From positions 210,026 through 274,025 of the IMG/VR virus record IMGVR_UViG_3300030838_000001: a stretch of DNA of 64,000 bases. One strand, written 5' to 3'. The stretch's first letter is position 1. Every line of letters starts with the position of its first letter. This stretch comes from a virus. Positions 51,911-60,283 of this stretch are shown here, in pieces. The translations under genes were made by a program, and so were the position numbers. Below the pieces are notes generated by a model, which saw nothing but the letters and a program-made list of their open reading frames with translations, did not search any database and was not told the origin of the DNA.

Positions 51911-52361
51911 ATTTATTGATGGTGACTTGGTAAAACAATCATCAGAATTTGATGTAATAGCACATGGCGCAAATTGTTTTTGTACAATGGGTAGTGGTAT
52001 TGCACCACAAATTAAGCATAAGTTCCCTGAAGCCTACGCAGTTGACTGTGCTACAGTTAAAGGTGATGAAGCTAAGCTTGGAACAATTACTCATACAGTT
52101 GAGCAAAACGAACCGATTGTTGTTAACATCTACAGCCAATATGGGTTTAGTCGTCAACACGGTAAGATGGACTTAGACTACGATGCTTTGCGTTCAGGTT
52201 TAAGGCTTATGAAACAGAAGTTTTCAGGTAAAACCTTTGGACTACCTAAGATTGGGGCTGGACTTGCTGGTGGAGATTGGGACGTGATTATTAAAATCAT
52301 CGAAGAGGAAATGCGTGGCGAGTATGTAACGATTGTAAATTGGGTACCTGATGTTAACTAG
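51903..52361 (+). CDS. Macrodomain protein (ADP-ribose-1''-phosphatase-like)
   Basis: 152 aa single macrodomain: IAHGANCFCTMGSGIAPQIK (ADP-ribose loop 1), GFSRQHGKMDLDYDALRSGL, and FGLPKIGAGLAGGDWDVI (loop 2). Resembles the Poa1/OARD group that removes phosphate or ADP-ribose. Cyclic or 1''-phosphate ADP-ribose arises from tRNA ligation by the yeast-type route, so a tRNA-splicing link is possible. Confidence 0.85.
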   Translation: MVKFIDGDLVKQSSEFDVIAHGANCFCTMGSGIAPQIKHKFPEAYAVDCATVKGDEAKLGTITHTVEQNEPIVVNIYSQYGFSRQHGKMDLDYDALRSGLRLMKQKFSGKTFGLPKIGAGLAGGDWDVIIKIIEEEMRGEYVTIVNWVPDVN

Positions 52362-53109
52362 TAAAGAATTTATCTCACTAAGTCGTAAAGACTTGGTTGA
52401 TAGACTTAATAGTATTGTTAGTAATATCAAACCTAACGATAGTCCTGAAGGGATTAGACATAAGATGTTTGAATTGCTACAGAAAAATGTTGACTTCAAG
52501 ATTCGACAAGATACTTACAGCGGAAGCGAAATTAGCGGTGTTCTTGATGAACGCTTAAGATTTAGCTTGAAGGTCTCAACTAAGAAAGTTGGTGATAAGT
52601 TTGTTGTAGGTGGTTTTAAGATTTCAGAAATTACATACAGAATACCTCATTATAAGTTTAGTTTTGTTGATATCAATCAATGGACAATTAGGTTAGGCGA
52701 TAGCTTCTATACAACTGGAAAGCCAAATACAATCTATTTGACTCATTTAAGAAAACCTCTTAAAGAGTTATTAAATGTTGAGAAACTTATTGAACTTTCT
52801 GATGAACAAGAGCGAGTATTTGATAAGGATTATAAGGGTTTTTATTACTCATTATCTAAACAAATGGCCGATGGTGTAATTGAAAGACAATTCAGCAAGA
52901 TAACGGAATATGCATTTAAACGAATTAATGCTAAGAAAGAAGACTTAACGTTCTTCCCACAACCTTATCGTGATGAATTACCTGATGAAATGAATGCACT
53001 TGAAATATTTGACCAAATCTGTAAGGTTGTTGCATCAATAAATGCTAGTCTTATGGTTAAAGTCATAAAGGAAGAAATATTTAAGACACTCGATGGTGCA
53101 AGTAATTAA
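52351..53109 (+). CDS. Hypothetical protein, 252 aa
   Basis: Between two macrodomain genes, overlapping both (11 and 17 nt), so presumably functionally linked. Mixed alpha/beta; not recognised. Confidence 0.65.
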   Translation: MLTSKEFISLSRKDLVDRLNSIVSNIKPNDSPEGIRHKMFELLQKNVDFKIRQDTYSGSEISGVLDERLRFSLKVSTKKVGDKFVVGGFKISEITYRIPHYKFSFVDINQWTIRLGDSFYTTGKPNTIYLTHLRKPLKELLNVEKLIELSDEQERVFDKDYKGFYYSLSKQMADGVIERQFSKITEYAFKRINAKKEDLTFFPQPYRDELPDEMNALEIFDQICKVVASINASLMVKVIKEEIFKTLDGASN

Positions 53110-53533
53110 AGGCGATATCTTTGACTCTGATACTCAGACACTGGTTAACACTGTTAACTGCGTAGGAGTGATGGGAAAGGGTATCGCTTTGATATTTAAA
53201 CAAAAATATCCTAAGATGTTTGCCCGTTACAAAGAGCTTTGTGATAAGAAGCTGATAAAGGTTGGTAGCCTTTGGTTGTATAAAGCTGAAGCTCAGTGGG
53301 TTTTAAACTTCCCAACCAAGGACCATTGGAGAAATCCAAGTGAAATTGAATACTTGAAATTGGGCCTAAAGAGGTTTGTTGAGACTTATGAGGAAAAGGG
53401 AATAACAAGCATCTCATTTCCGTTGTTGGGAGCCAGCAATGGTGGACTTGACCCTGATGTTTCATTGAGACTTATGAAAGAATATTTAAAAGATGTAAAA
53501 ATTCCTGTTTTTATCTATGATAATCGAAAATAA
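53093..53533 (+). CDS. DarG-like macrodomain protein
   Basis: 146 aa. TLVNTVNCVGVMGKGIALIF, then GSLWLYK, WVLNFPTKDHWRNPSEIEYL and FPLLGASNGGLD. The NFPTKxHWR block is characteristic of DarG, the antitoxin that removes ADP-ribose from DNA modified by DarT. A phage copy could reverse DarT-type immunity. Confidence 0.85.
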   Translation: MVQVIKGDIFDSDTQTLVNTVNCVGVMGKGIALIFKQKYPKMFARYKELCDKKLIKVGSLWLYKAEAQWVLNFPTKDHWRNPSEIEYLKLGLKRFVETYEEKGITSISFPLLGASNGGLDPDVSLRLMKEYLKDVKIPVFIYDNRK

Positions 53534-53538
53534 TTTAG

Positions 53539-53546
53539 TACCTTTG
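53539..53546 (+). promoter_or_regulatory. Promoter for 53571
   Basis: -7 TACCTTTG; no clear -33. Sets the start at 53571 rather than 53517. Confidence 0.55.
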
Positions 53547-53570
53547 CATAATAACTCTAAAAAGAAAGAT

Positions 53571-53849
53571 ATGCAAATAGATTGTAGACAAGACTTCATT
53601 GATTTAGGTTTCAAAGAACGTGGCAAATCTGCTAACGTTTGGAGTATTGAAATAAATGACTATACAACTATGGTTTGTCATTTTAGAAATGATAGTTGGT
53701 CGGTTGAGAATTGGTTGACTATTGAATTTGAACAAGGAAGCAAAAAACTTAAAAATAAATTCATCAAGTTTAACAACTTCGTAACAACAAAAGAAGAATT
53801 ATTGTTAATTGTTAATTTAATAATGAAAACCAATAAAAAACAAATATGA
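53571..53849 (+). CDS. Hypothetical protein, 92 aa
   Basis: Beta-rich N-terminal half with tryptophans (ANVWSIEIND, SWSVENWLTIEFE), basic tail. Unknown. Overlaps the next gene by 4 nt. Confidence 0.6.
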   Translation: MQIDCRQDFIDLGFKERGKSANVWSIEINDYTTMVCHFRNDSWSVENWLTIEFEQGSKKLKNKFIKFNNFVTTKEELLLIVNLIMKTNKKQI

Positions 53850-54289
53850 GTATAATAAAATCGATTTTAACAAATCATTTCGACTATAAGATAAAAAGAA
53901 ATTGGGACCGAACATATTGGGCCTTTGATATTCATGGTACAATCCTAAGACCTAACTATACATACGGCAACACGCCTGATGATTTTTACCCTTGGGCCAA
54001 AGAAACACTTCAACTTATTACGAAGTTACCTGATGTTGTTACATTTCTTTATACTTGTTCTCATCCGCACGAAATAGAAGAGTATATTAAGCTCTTCGCT
54101 TCATTTGATATTAAGTTCAATTATATCAATGAAAACCCTGAAGTTGAAACTGACCTTAAAGGTTACGGAAACTACGATAAGAAACCATATATGAACGTTT
54201 TGTTTGAAGACAAAGCTGGATTTGACCCTGAGAGTGATTGGGAGTTGGTTTATGATTTATTAACTGAAAAATATGGCTCAGCTACCTAG
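53846..54289 (+). CDS. HAD-like hydrolase
   Basis: 147 aa. Motif I FDIHGTI (nucleophile Asp, second Asp replaced by His), motif II FLYTCSHP, C-terminal VLFEDKAGFDPESDW as motif III/IV. The D-x-H form is unusual. Substrate unknown, possibly a nucleotide. Confidence 0.65.
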   Translation: MSIIKSILTNHFDYKIKRNWDRTYWAFDIHGTILRPNYTYGNTPDDFYPWAKETLQLITKLPDVVTFLYTCSHPHEIEEYIKLFASFDIKFNYINENPEVETDLKGYGNYDKKPYMNVLFEDKAGFDPESDWELVYDLLTEKYGSAT

Positions 54290-54653
54290 AATAGGCGAAT
54301 ATAATAGATTCAGACAACACCGACACGAGTTGGCAGATATGGTCAAGATTGATATGGAATCAGATGAAGTTGTTTATGTTCACAAAACTGAAATAAAAAC
54401 ATTACTTTTAGAATATATCGAAAATGACTTGGATTATTTTTCTAAGAATGCATCTGACAATATCAAAAATGAATTCAGAGAAAGACTTGATACAAAACTC
54501 AAAGACATAGAATCAAGCCTAAATAGTGAAATCAACAAACAATTTGATAGACTTGCTGAACGAATAGTAACAGCAACTACAAATAGAATAATAGAAGCAG
54601 AAGTCAATCGAAGGGTTGATGAGAAGCTTCAAAAATTAAAAGAATTATTATAA
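54273..54653 (+). CDS. Coiled-coil protein, 126 aa
   Basis: From residue 35 on nearly continuous charged helix (LDTKLKDIESSLNSEINKQF). Overlaps both neighbours. Unknown. Confidence 0.6.
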   Translation: MAQLPRIGEYNRFRQHRHELADMVKIDMESDEVVYVHKTEIKTLLLEYIENDLDYFSKNASDNIKNEFRERLDTKLKDIESSLNSEINKQFDRLAERIVTATTNRIIEAEVNRRVDEKLQKLKELL

Positions 54654-54946
54654 TGAAAAGAATTTTAACACTAGTTGCATTTGGTATAATGTTTGCCTTG
54701 ATGCTAACAGGTTGCGCCGATGCGGCTCAAGTAACATGTACAAGCTCCACAGAACACATCTATGGATTTTGGGGTGGAACATGGCACGGAATGATAACTC
54801 TACCATCATTTATTGGTAGTCTTATTTGGGATGATGTTGCAATTTATGCAGTAAACAATAACGGTGCTTGGTACGATTTTGGATTCGTTGGTGGATTCTT
54901 CATCATGTTCAGGTTTGCAGTAGCAATATTAAAACTATTAAGATAA
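54653..54946 (+). CDS. Small lipoprotein / membrane protein, 97 aa
   Basis: Lipobox MLTGC at residue 21 after a hydrophobic signal; then TEHIYGFWGGTWHG and YAVNNNGAWYDFGFVGG, a pattern I recognise from small conserved bacterial membrane proteins. C-terminal hydrophobic helix. Confidence 0.65.
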   Translation: MKRILTLVAFGIMFALMLTGCADAAQVTCTSSTEHIYGFWGGTWHGMITLPSFIGSLIWDDVAIYAVNNNGAWYDFGFVGGFFIMFRFAVAILKLLR

Positions 54947-55692
54947 TGACAAAGAAAAAAATAGCAGTATTTACTGGTGCTGGTGTTAGCAAGGAATCAG
55001 GGGTTGATACATTTAGAGATGCAAAAGACGGATTATGGGAAAACCATAAGATAGCTGATGTAGCAAGTATCACTGGTTGGTTTGCGGACCCAAGCAAGGT
55101 CTTAGGTTTCTACAATGAGAGAAGAAGACAATTACCTACAGTTCATCCAAACAAGGCCCACAGGCTTATTGCTGAACTAGAGAACTACTTTGATGTAACT
55201 GTTATCACACAAAATGTTGATGATTTACACGAAAGAGGTGGTTCAAACAATATTCTTCACTTGCATGGTGAATTAACCAAGGCGAAGAGTTCACACAGAA
55301 CTGGTAAGGCAGGTTACGATATAACTGATTCAGTTGACATTGGATATGAAGATATCAAATTAGGTGACCTTTGTGAAGAGAACAAAGCACAAATGAGACC
55401 TGACATTGTTTGGTTTGGTGAATATCCTTATATGGTAGATAGAGCTTATCAAGCAGTTAGAAATGCTGATATCTTGCTTATCATTGGAACAAGCCTTGAG
55501 ATAACATATACAATCGATATGCTACAGAATGCAAAAACTGATTGTGAAATTATCTATATCGACCCAAGTCCATCAACGATACTTGATAGATATAGCATGA
55601 ACGTTACGTATTTAAAAAAACCTGCGGTAGAAGGAGTTGGAGAAGTAGCAAATCGTTTGATGAACGAGGCTATGCTGAAAGAAGAGGAATAA
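54946..55692 (+). CDS. Sirtuin-family NAD-dependent enzyme without zinc site
   Basis: 248 aa. TGAGVSKESGVDTFRDAKDGLW, TQNVDDLHERGG, catalytic His in LHLHGEL, MRPDIVWFGE and GTSLEIT are all present. The four zinc cysteines of deacylase sirtuins are absent (only two Cys in the protein). It may be a deacylase variant or an NAD hydrolase/ADP-ribosyltransferase. Start overlaps the upstream stop (TAATG). Confidence 0.85.
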   Translation: MTKKKIAVFTGAGVSKESGVDTFRDAKDGLWENHKIADVASITGWFADPSKVLGFYNERRRQLPTVHPNKAHRLIAELENYFDVTVITQNVDDLHERGGSNNILHLHGELTKAKSSHRTGKAGYDITDSVDIGYEDIKLGDLCEENKAQMRPDIVWFGEYPYMVDRAYQAVRNADILLIIGTSLEITYTIDMLQNAKTDCEIIYIDPSPSTILDRYSMNVTYLKKPAVEGVGEVANRLMNEAMLKEEE

Positions 55693-55709
55693 TAACCAAA
55701 TAAATTAAT

Positions 55710-56063
55710 ATGGTTTATTTTAGAGACGGAGTATTACTATCAATTGGTAAGATACAAGACTTCGGAACATTCAAAAAAAGAGAATTTGTTCTGAAGACCC
55801 TTGATTACTACCCTGAAGAAATAAAGATGGAATTCATCAACGAAAATGTTGGAGTTCTTGATAAGTATTCAGTTGGTGAAAAGGTTACCTTAGCGTTCAC
55901 ATTAAAGGGAAACAAACATAACGGCAAACACTTCGTAAACATCAGAGCAGTCGCTATTGGCGAGTACGAAGGTGGACGAACAGAAGCCGAACTTAAGACG
56001 CTAGTCACTATGCACATTGATGTACAAGAGTTGATTAACGCAGGTAAAATAAGCGACAGATAA
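55710..56063 (+). CDS. DUF3127-like protein, paralog of 18390
   Basis: 117 aa. GKIQDFGTFKKREFVLKTLD, then EEIKMEFINENV and NIRAVAIGEYEGG align with DUF3127, but the DDLPF tip is missing. Probably a second OB-fold ssDNA/RNA-binding protein. Confidence 0.65.
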   Translation: MVYFRDGVLLSIGKIQDFGTFKKREFVLKTLDYYPEEIKMEFINENVGVLDKYSVGEKVTLAFTLKGNKHNGKHFVNIRAVAIGEYEGGRTEAELKTLVTMHIDVQELINAGKISDR

Positions 56064-56350
56064 TGGAAGTAACAGAAGAAGAAAGATTACAAGCTAAAGA
56101 ATTTTGGAACTCTTCGGATATAATGGCTAGAGAATACATTATTAATGAATATGCTACCTATTTGAATATCATTGGTGTTTATGAGGAAGATATAGAGATT
56201 TCTGAACATGATGCATTAGAGATAATGCAAATGGATTGGGAAACACTCATAAAATATGAAGGAGATTATCTACCTGATAGAATGCAAGCAAGTGATTTAG
56301 AAGAAAGTCTATATTATCATTTAGGACTAGCTGATTATAAAAAAGAATAA
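56063..56350 (+). CDS. Acidic hypothetical protein, 95 aa
   Basis: Starts on the last base of the upstream stop. Very acidic, helical (EEDIEISEHDALEIMQMDWE). Unknown. Confidence 0.6.
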   Translation: MEVTEEERLQAKEFWNSSDIMAREYIINEYATYLNIIGVYEEDIEISEHDALEIMQMDWETLIKYEGDYLPDRMQASDLEESLYYHLGLADYKKE

Positions 56351-56352
56351 AG

Positions 56353-56481
56353 ATGAAAATAACAAAATTATTACACGACAAAAAAAATAGAATAGCGAGA
56401 TTCGGTTTTGGTTTACATGACGGAGAATGGTTTATTCGAGTTGATTTATGGTGGTGTGGTTACAGATTAAAAAGCAAATAA
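56353..56481 (+). CDS. Small protein, 42 aa
   Basis: MKITKLLHDKKNRIARFGFG then HDGEWFIRVDLWWCG; basic with a Trp-rich end. 2 nt from upstream stop and 1 nt from the next ATG, so it fits the operon. Unknown. Confidence 0.55.
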   Translation: MKITKLLHDKKNRIARFGFGLHDGEWFIRVDLWWCGYRLKSK

Positions 56482-56482
56482 A

Positions 56483-56836
56483 ATGTCATTAGTAAGACTA
56501 GAATTAAAAGAAGAACACATCAAGTTACTTAAGCATCTAAGATGGAGCGTAAAAGATAACTTGATTCAAGGTATTTCAAACGATGAAGATGCTGTACCGT
56601 TCGGAGAAAATAACATATACGAGGCAATTGACTTGATTCTTAATGGAATGCCACCAGCATTTGACCCATTTGAAACTGAAGAACTGCCTGAGTATTCTGA
56701 GGAACAGAAAGCAGAATGGGATAAGTTATATGCTGAATTACCTACGGCCTTGGATATTATCTTATTCAACGGAAGCTTCGAATTGGGGAAATACAAGACC
56801 AAGTATCACGACAGACATTGGAAAAAAGAAAAATAA
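56483..56836 (+). CDS. Hypothetical protein, 117 aa
   Basis: Helical N-terminus (EEHIKLLKHLRWSVKDNLIQ), acidic centre, basic end. Unknown. Followed by a terminator-promoter module. Confidence 0.65.
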   Translation: MSLVRLELKEEHIKLLKHLRWSVKDNLIQGISNDEDAVPFGENNIYEAIDLILNGMPPAFDPFETEELPEYSEEQKAEWDKLYAELPTALDIILFNGSFELGKYKTKYHDRHWKKEK

Positions 56837-56839
56837 TTA

Positions 56840-56877
56840 AAATAACCTATCATTTATTTGGTAGGTTATTTTTTTTT
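56840..56877 (+). terminator. Terminator with built-in promoter, copy 3
   Basis: Stem AATAACCTATC / GGTAGGTTATT, loop ATTTATTT, nine T. Two stem pairs differ from the 14095 copy with pairing kept. Confidence 0.85.
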
Positions 56878-56888
56878 ATGTACCTTTG
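56857..56888 (+). promoter_or_regulatory. Promoter embedded in terminator, copy 3
   Basis: -33 TTTG (56857-56860), 20 nt, -7 TACCTTTG (56881-56888). Confidence 0.75.
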
Positions 56889-56913
56889 TAGGGTAATAAT
56901 AAAATAAGACATT

Positions 56914-57249
56914 ATGGCTTACTTAGGTGAAACACCAATAGAAATTTCAGAAACTGAATTCAAAGACTTCACACCACAAGATTGGGCGTTGTATTACATT
57001 CAAATGTATGGTGGGTTTGATGGAGCACATCACAAAGATTGGGTACTTGACCAAGTAGCTAGAATTCTTCATGGCACACCACTAACTATGGTTGAAGCCA
57101 AATGGGACGACCATGAACCTGAATTACGATTCACTACTGTTGAACCACCATCTCAAGCTTATCTTGATTGGGTTTTAGCTATGAAAGGTGAGTACGATGA
57201 GGAAAATGACGAGTATGAGTATGGATATGATGAAGGAATTGCACCATGA
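56914..57249 (+). CDS. Hypothetical acidic protein, 111 aa
   Basis: Phage-type small protein with DFTPQDWALYYIQMYGGFDG and a Tyr/Glu-rich acidic tail. Overlaps the next gene by 4 nt. Function unknown. Confidence 0.6.
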   Translation: MAYLGETPIEISETEFKDFTPQDWALYYIQMYGGFDGAHHKDWVLDQVARILHGTPLTMVEAKWDDHEPELRFTTVEPPSQAYLDWVLAMKGEYDEENDEYEYGYDEGIAP

Positions 57250-57494
57250 CATACCTAACAGCCCTAGAAATAGCGAGTAACCATCCAAATGGTGATATCA
57301 AGATAATGGAAGGTCAAGATAAAGAAACTCTTAAATGGGCGGGTTTTATCTTCCTGATGAGAAATGGTGAGATTCATAAGCTTATGATATCTATGGAGCC
57401 AAGTGATATATGGGCGGGATTCGATACTCAAGAAGAAGCTACAACAAAAATGCAAGAGCTTATAGACTTTGCAATTAATTACGTTAACCCTTAA
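57246..57494 (+). CDS. Hypothetical protein, 82 aa
   Basis: Alpha/beta, acidic; not recognised. Directly precedes the PRPP synthetase gene. Confidence 0.6.
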   Translation: MTYLTALEIASNHPNGDIKIMEGQDKETLKWAGFIFLMRNGEIHKLMISMEPSDIWAGFDTQEEATTKMQELIDFAINYVNP

Positions 57495-57503
57495 AACTAA
57501 ACA

Positions 57504-58478
57504 ATGTCACAATCAGTATTAGTATCACTTGACGGCCGTACAGAATTGGCCTTAAATATTATCAAAAGCGTTGCAAAACACTTTGGAGACCCAAACAATT
57601 ATGTCTTTTTAGACTTCGTTAATTCACAAAAATTCTCTGATGGAGAACTATGTGTGGATTATAAAAATTCTATTCGTGGAAAGCGAGTTTATATCCTTAC
57701 AAGTCCGAATACTTCAGACGAGATTATGAAAATGACTCTAGCGATAGATGCCGCTAAGAGAGCGGCCGCAAAGGAAATCATCGTAATTCTACCTTATTTC
57801 CCATATGCCCGTCAAGATAAAAAAGACCAAGCTCGTGGACCAATTGGAGCAACAATTATTTCAAAAATGATTCAAGTTCTTGGTGCTACAGGTATCATTA
57901 CATATGACTTACATGCTGACCAAATTCAAGGTTACTTTGATATTCCAGTAACTCACTTAGAAGGAAAGAATGTCTTTGATTCTTACATTGCTAAGATTGC
58001 TGATGAAGATACTGTTCTTTGTGGACCTGATGCAGGTTCTGCCAAGAGAGTTAAGAGAATGAAAGACCAATTACAAACATATCATAATACTTCACTTAAC
58101 ATTGTCATGTTAGACAAGAGCCGTAAAGAGGCAAATGTTATTGACGAAATGATTATCATTGGTGATGTAACTGGTAAGAACGTTATTATTGTTGATGATA
58201 TGGTTGATACCGCAGGGACACTATGTAAGGCGGCTGAGGTCCTAATGAATGCAGGTGCTAAGAGTGTAAGAGCCGTGATTAGTCATGGTGTTTTATCAGG
58301 TCCAGCTTATGATAGAATCGAAGCTAGTGTTTTAACTGAATTGGTTGTTAGTGATTCATTAGATGTTAAACCAAGTCCTAAGATTAAGGTAATTAGCGTT
58401 GAACAACAAATAGCATTTGCTATCTGTGCAATCAATAGTGATTCAAGTTATGAAGGACTAAGAAAAGAAAGATTCTAA
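57504..58478 (+). CDS. prs: Ribose-phosphate pyrophosphokinase (PRPP synthetase)
   Basis: 324 aa. Makes PRPP from ribose-5-phosphate and ATP. Contains LPYFPYARQDKKDQARGPIG, DLHADQIQGYFDIP and the PRPP loop VIIVDDMVDTAGTL. Supplies NAMPT (46155). A related phage enzyme makes ADP-ribose pyrophosphate for NAD repair, and sequence alone by eye does not exclude that specificity. Confidence 0.9.
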   Translation: MSQSVLVSLDGRTELALNIIKSVAKHFGDPNNYVFLDFVNSQKFSDGELCVDYKNSIRGKRVYILTSPNTSDEIMKMTLAIDAAKRAAAKEIIVILPYFPYARQDKKDQARGPIGATIISKMIQVLGATGIITYDLHADQIQGYFDIPVTHLEGKNVFDSYIAKIADEDTVLCGPDAGSAKRVKRMKDQLQTYHNTSLNIVMLDKSRKEANVIDEMIIIGDVTGKNVIIVDDMVDTAGTLCKAAEVLMNAGAKSVRAVISHGVLSGPAYDRIEASVLTELVVSDSLDVKPSPKIKVISVEQQIAFAICAINSDSSYEGLRKERF

Positions 58479-58816
58479 TGGACTATATTAATATAATCGC
58501 AAGACTTATCTTATACATTGAAAATAATGATTTTAAGGTAATATTCCCATCAACTACACTTTCGGATGATATTAGCGGTCAAATCAATTATATGAGGAAG
58601 GACATTCATGTAAATGAAGATTCACCCGAAGAGGTTATGTATACACTTATACATGAAGCGGGTCATATGCTTTCTTATATTAGATTATTTGAACAACAAA
58701 AACAAAGACAACCTAGTAAGGAAAGGAGAGAATTATTCGCTTTACATTATGGTTGGAAGGTTATAAAGGACCTAGAATTACCCATTACGAAAGAAATGTG
58801 GAGACAAAACTGTTAA
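58478..58816 (+). CDS. ImmA/IrrE-like metallopeptidase
   Basis: 112 aa. Zinc motif LIHEAGHML and downstream ELFALHYGWK, as in the IrrE/ImmA group that cleaves regulators. Lacks the DNA-binding domain of ImmA partners. Starts on the last base of the prs stop. Confidence 0.75.
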   Translation: MDYINIIARLILYIENNDFKVIFPSTTLSDDISGQINYMRKDIHVNEDSPEEVMYTLIHEAGHMLSYIRLFEQQKQRQPSKERRELFALHYGWKVIKDLELPITKEMWRQNC

Positions 58817-58825
58817 TAAACAACA

Positions 58826-59218
58826 ATGGAAGATAAAGAAAAAGAAAAAGTAGAAAAGATTATTTGTGTTTTAAACACACATATAGATGAGTTAACCATA
58901 TCGGGTGATATGATTACTTATAAGAATTACGAGAAAGATGTGATTGATGATATCATCATGTTTTATCCAACAACAAAAATGTTTGGTAGAATCTACAAAC
59001 CTCGTACTGTATTTGGTATTCAAGTAGGTTCGAAAATTGAAACTGAGGCTAGGGTTGAAAAATATGCTCATTTATATGCTAGAATTGATGGTTATTCATT
59101 CGATGCTGATGTTGAATGGTCAATGCTTTCTGAACTTCACGAGAAGATGAGCAAGATTAAGGAAGATAAGTTTATTGAAGATTTAAACAAATTATGTGAT
59201 GGAGAACAAAAAGTTTAA
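58826..59218 (+). CDS. Hypothetical protein, 130 aa
   Basis: Soluble alpha/beta, charged; not recognised. Overlaps a small membrane peptide gene by 20 nt. Confidence 0.6.
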   Translation: MEDKEKEKVEKIICVLNTHIDELTISGDMITYKNYEKDVIDDIIMFYPTTKMFGRIYKPRTVFGIQVGSKIETEARVEKYAHLYARIDGYSFDADVEWSMLSELHEKMSKIKEDKFIEDLNKLCDGEQKV

Positions 59219-59339
59219 CTTAGAACCATCAGAGAACCAAGTTGACTTGTTCATTGTGTTATGTATCTTTTTACTAGCACTTAATGGATGTGACGGTTGG
59301 GGTTGGTTAATATTCATTTTATTCGTAAGAAACTCATGA
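59199..59339 (+). CDS. Small membrane peptide, 46 aa
   Basis: MENKKFNLEPSENQ then a hydrophobic helix (VDLFIVLCIFLLALNG) and WGWLIFILF. Overlaps both neighbours; its stop shares ATGA with the next start. Confidence 0.55.
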   Translation: MENKKFNLEPSENQVDLFIVLCIFLLALNGCDGWGWLIFILFVRNS

Positions 59340-59635
59340 AAAAAGTAGCTATTGTAGTATTCATTCTAGGACTAATCATTCTATTATGGAGTTGTGATAA
59401 CAGAAAGCGACCAATAAAAGGTCCAACTGAAATCAATTGGCAAATAGAAGTAGACTATCTTGACAACGTGAAAGATACAATCTATCTTACAACACCTTAT
59501 AGTGAGTGTGATTGTTCGGGTGATGAACCTGAAATTGCAACCTATAATGGAATATCAACACTAAGGCTGAATTATAAAGATATAGCGAGCTATGTCAAAA
59601 CATTCAGAGTATTGTCTAAAAATAAAGTAAAATAA
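59336..59635 (+). CDS. Putative lipoprotein, 99 aa
   Basis: MKKVAIVVFILGLIILLWSC with Cys-20 as lipid site. Mature part polar with CDCSGDEPE. Start at 59336 (ATGA coupling) preferred over 59297. Confidence 0.65.
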   Translation: MKKVAIVVFILGLIILLWSCDNRKRPIKGPTEINWQIEVDYLDNVKDTIYLTTPYSECDCSGDEPEIATYNGISTLRLNYKDIASYVKTFRVLSKNKVK

Positions 59636-59636
59636 A

Positions 59637-60101
59637 ATGACAGAAAACGAGGAAATTCAAATATTAGAGCAAAGAATATCATTCAAAACGGCAGTCTTAT
59701 CAAAAGAACTAGGCTTCAATCAACTATGCGATACCCATTATTCTTATGGTGCTGGTGATAAAGAAGAACCTAAGACTGGAAACGTTTATCATGGTGGTTT
59801 CTACAACGCAATTACTGGATTTCCACGTCACTACAGAAATTCTGAGTTGGCTAATTGGGGGTTGCCTTATGGTGAATTTTCAAGTCCAACACAAGCATTT
59901 CTTAAAAGATGGCTTCGTGAAGTTCATAAGATAGAAATTAGTATCATTTGCTTTGATGGACAGTATCTTAAGTGTATCAAAGAAAATAGACAAAAAGCCA
60001 ATACCTATCGCCTAGACTATAAGGGAACATATGAAGAAGTTCTTGAAATGGCCTTATTTGAAGGTTTAGAATTATTGAAAAAACTATGCGAAGCAATTTA
60101 A
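59637..60101 (+). CDS. Hypothetical phage protein, 154 aa
   Basis: Contains NELANWG-like tract RHYRNSELANWGLPYGEFSS and TQAFLKRWLREVH, a pattern common in small phage proteins of unknown function. Overlaps the next gene by 16 nt. Confidence 0.65.
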   Translation: MTENEEIQILEQRISFKTAVLSKELGFNQLCDTHYSYGAGDKEEPKTGNVYHGGFYNAITGFPRHYRNSELANWGLPYGEFSSPTQAFLKRWLREVHKIEISIICFDGQYLKCIKENRQKANTYRLDYKGTYEEVLEMALFEGLELLKKLCEAI

Positions 60102-60283
60102 ACGTTGGAGATGAGGTAGTTAAGAATGAGGAGACCTGGATTCCGAATGATTTTGACTCTTGGGGTCGAGGTATCGGAATAGGAATCGTAGTTGAACCAC
60201 CGTTTCCTTTAGATGATGCTGTAGATGTTCGTTGGCCTGATGGTAGATGTTTTGAAGAAATAAACCAATTAATAAAAATATAA
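60086..60283 (+). CDS. Hypothetical protein, 65 aa
   Basis: Beta-rich, SH3-like pattern (VGDEVVKNEETW, GIGIGIVVEP, DVRWPDGR). Its final A starts the Thg1 ATG. Unknown. Confidence 0.6.
   Translation: MRSNLNVGDEVVKNEETWIPNDFDSWGRGIGIGIVVEPPFPLDDAVDVRWPDGRCFEEINQLIKI

Noticed and set aside
51903-53533. Complete DarT-DarG toxin-antitoxin pair
   Set aside because: No DarT-like ADP-ribosyltransferase motif in the gene between the macrodomains (52351).
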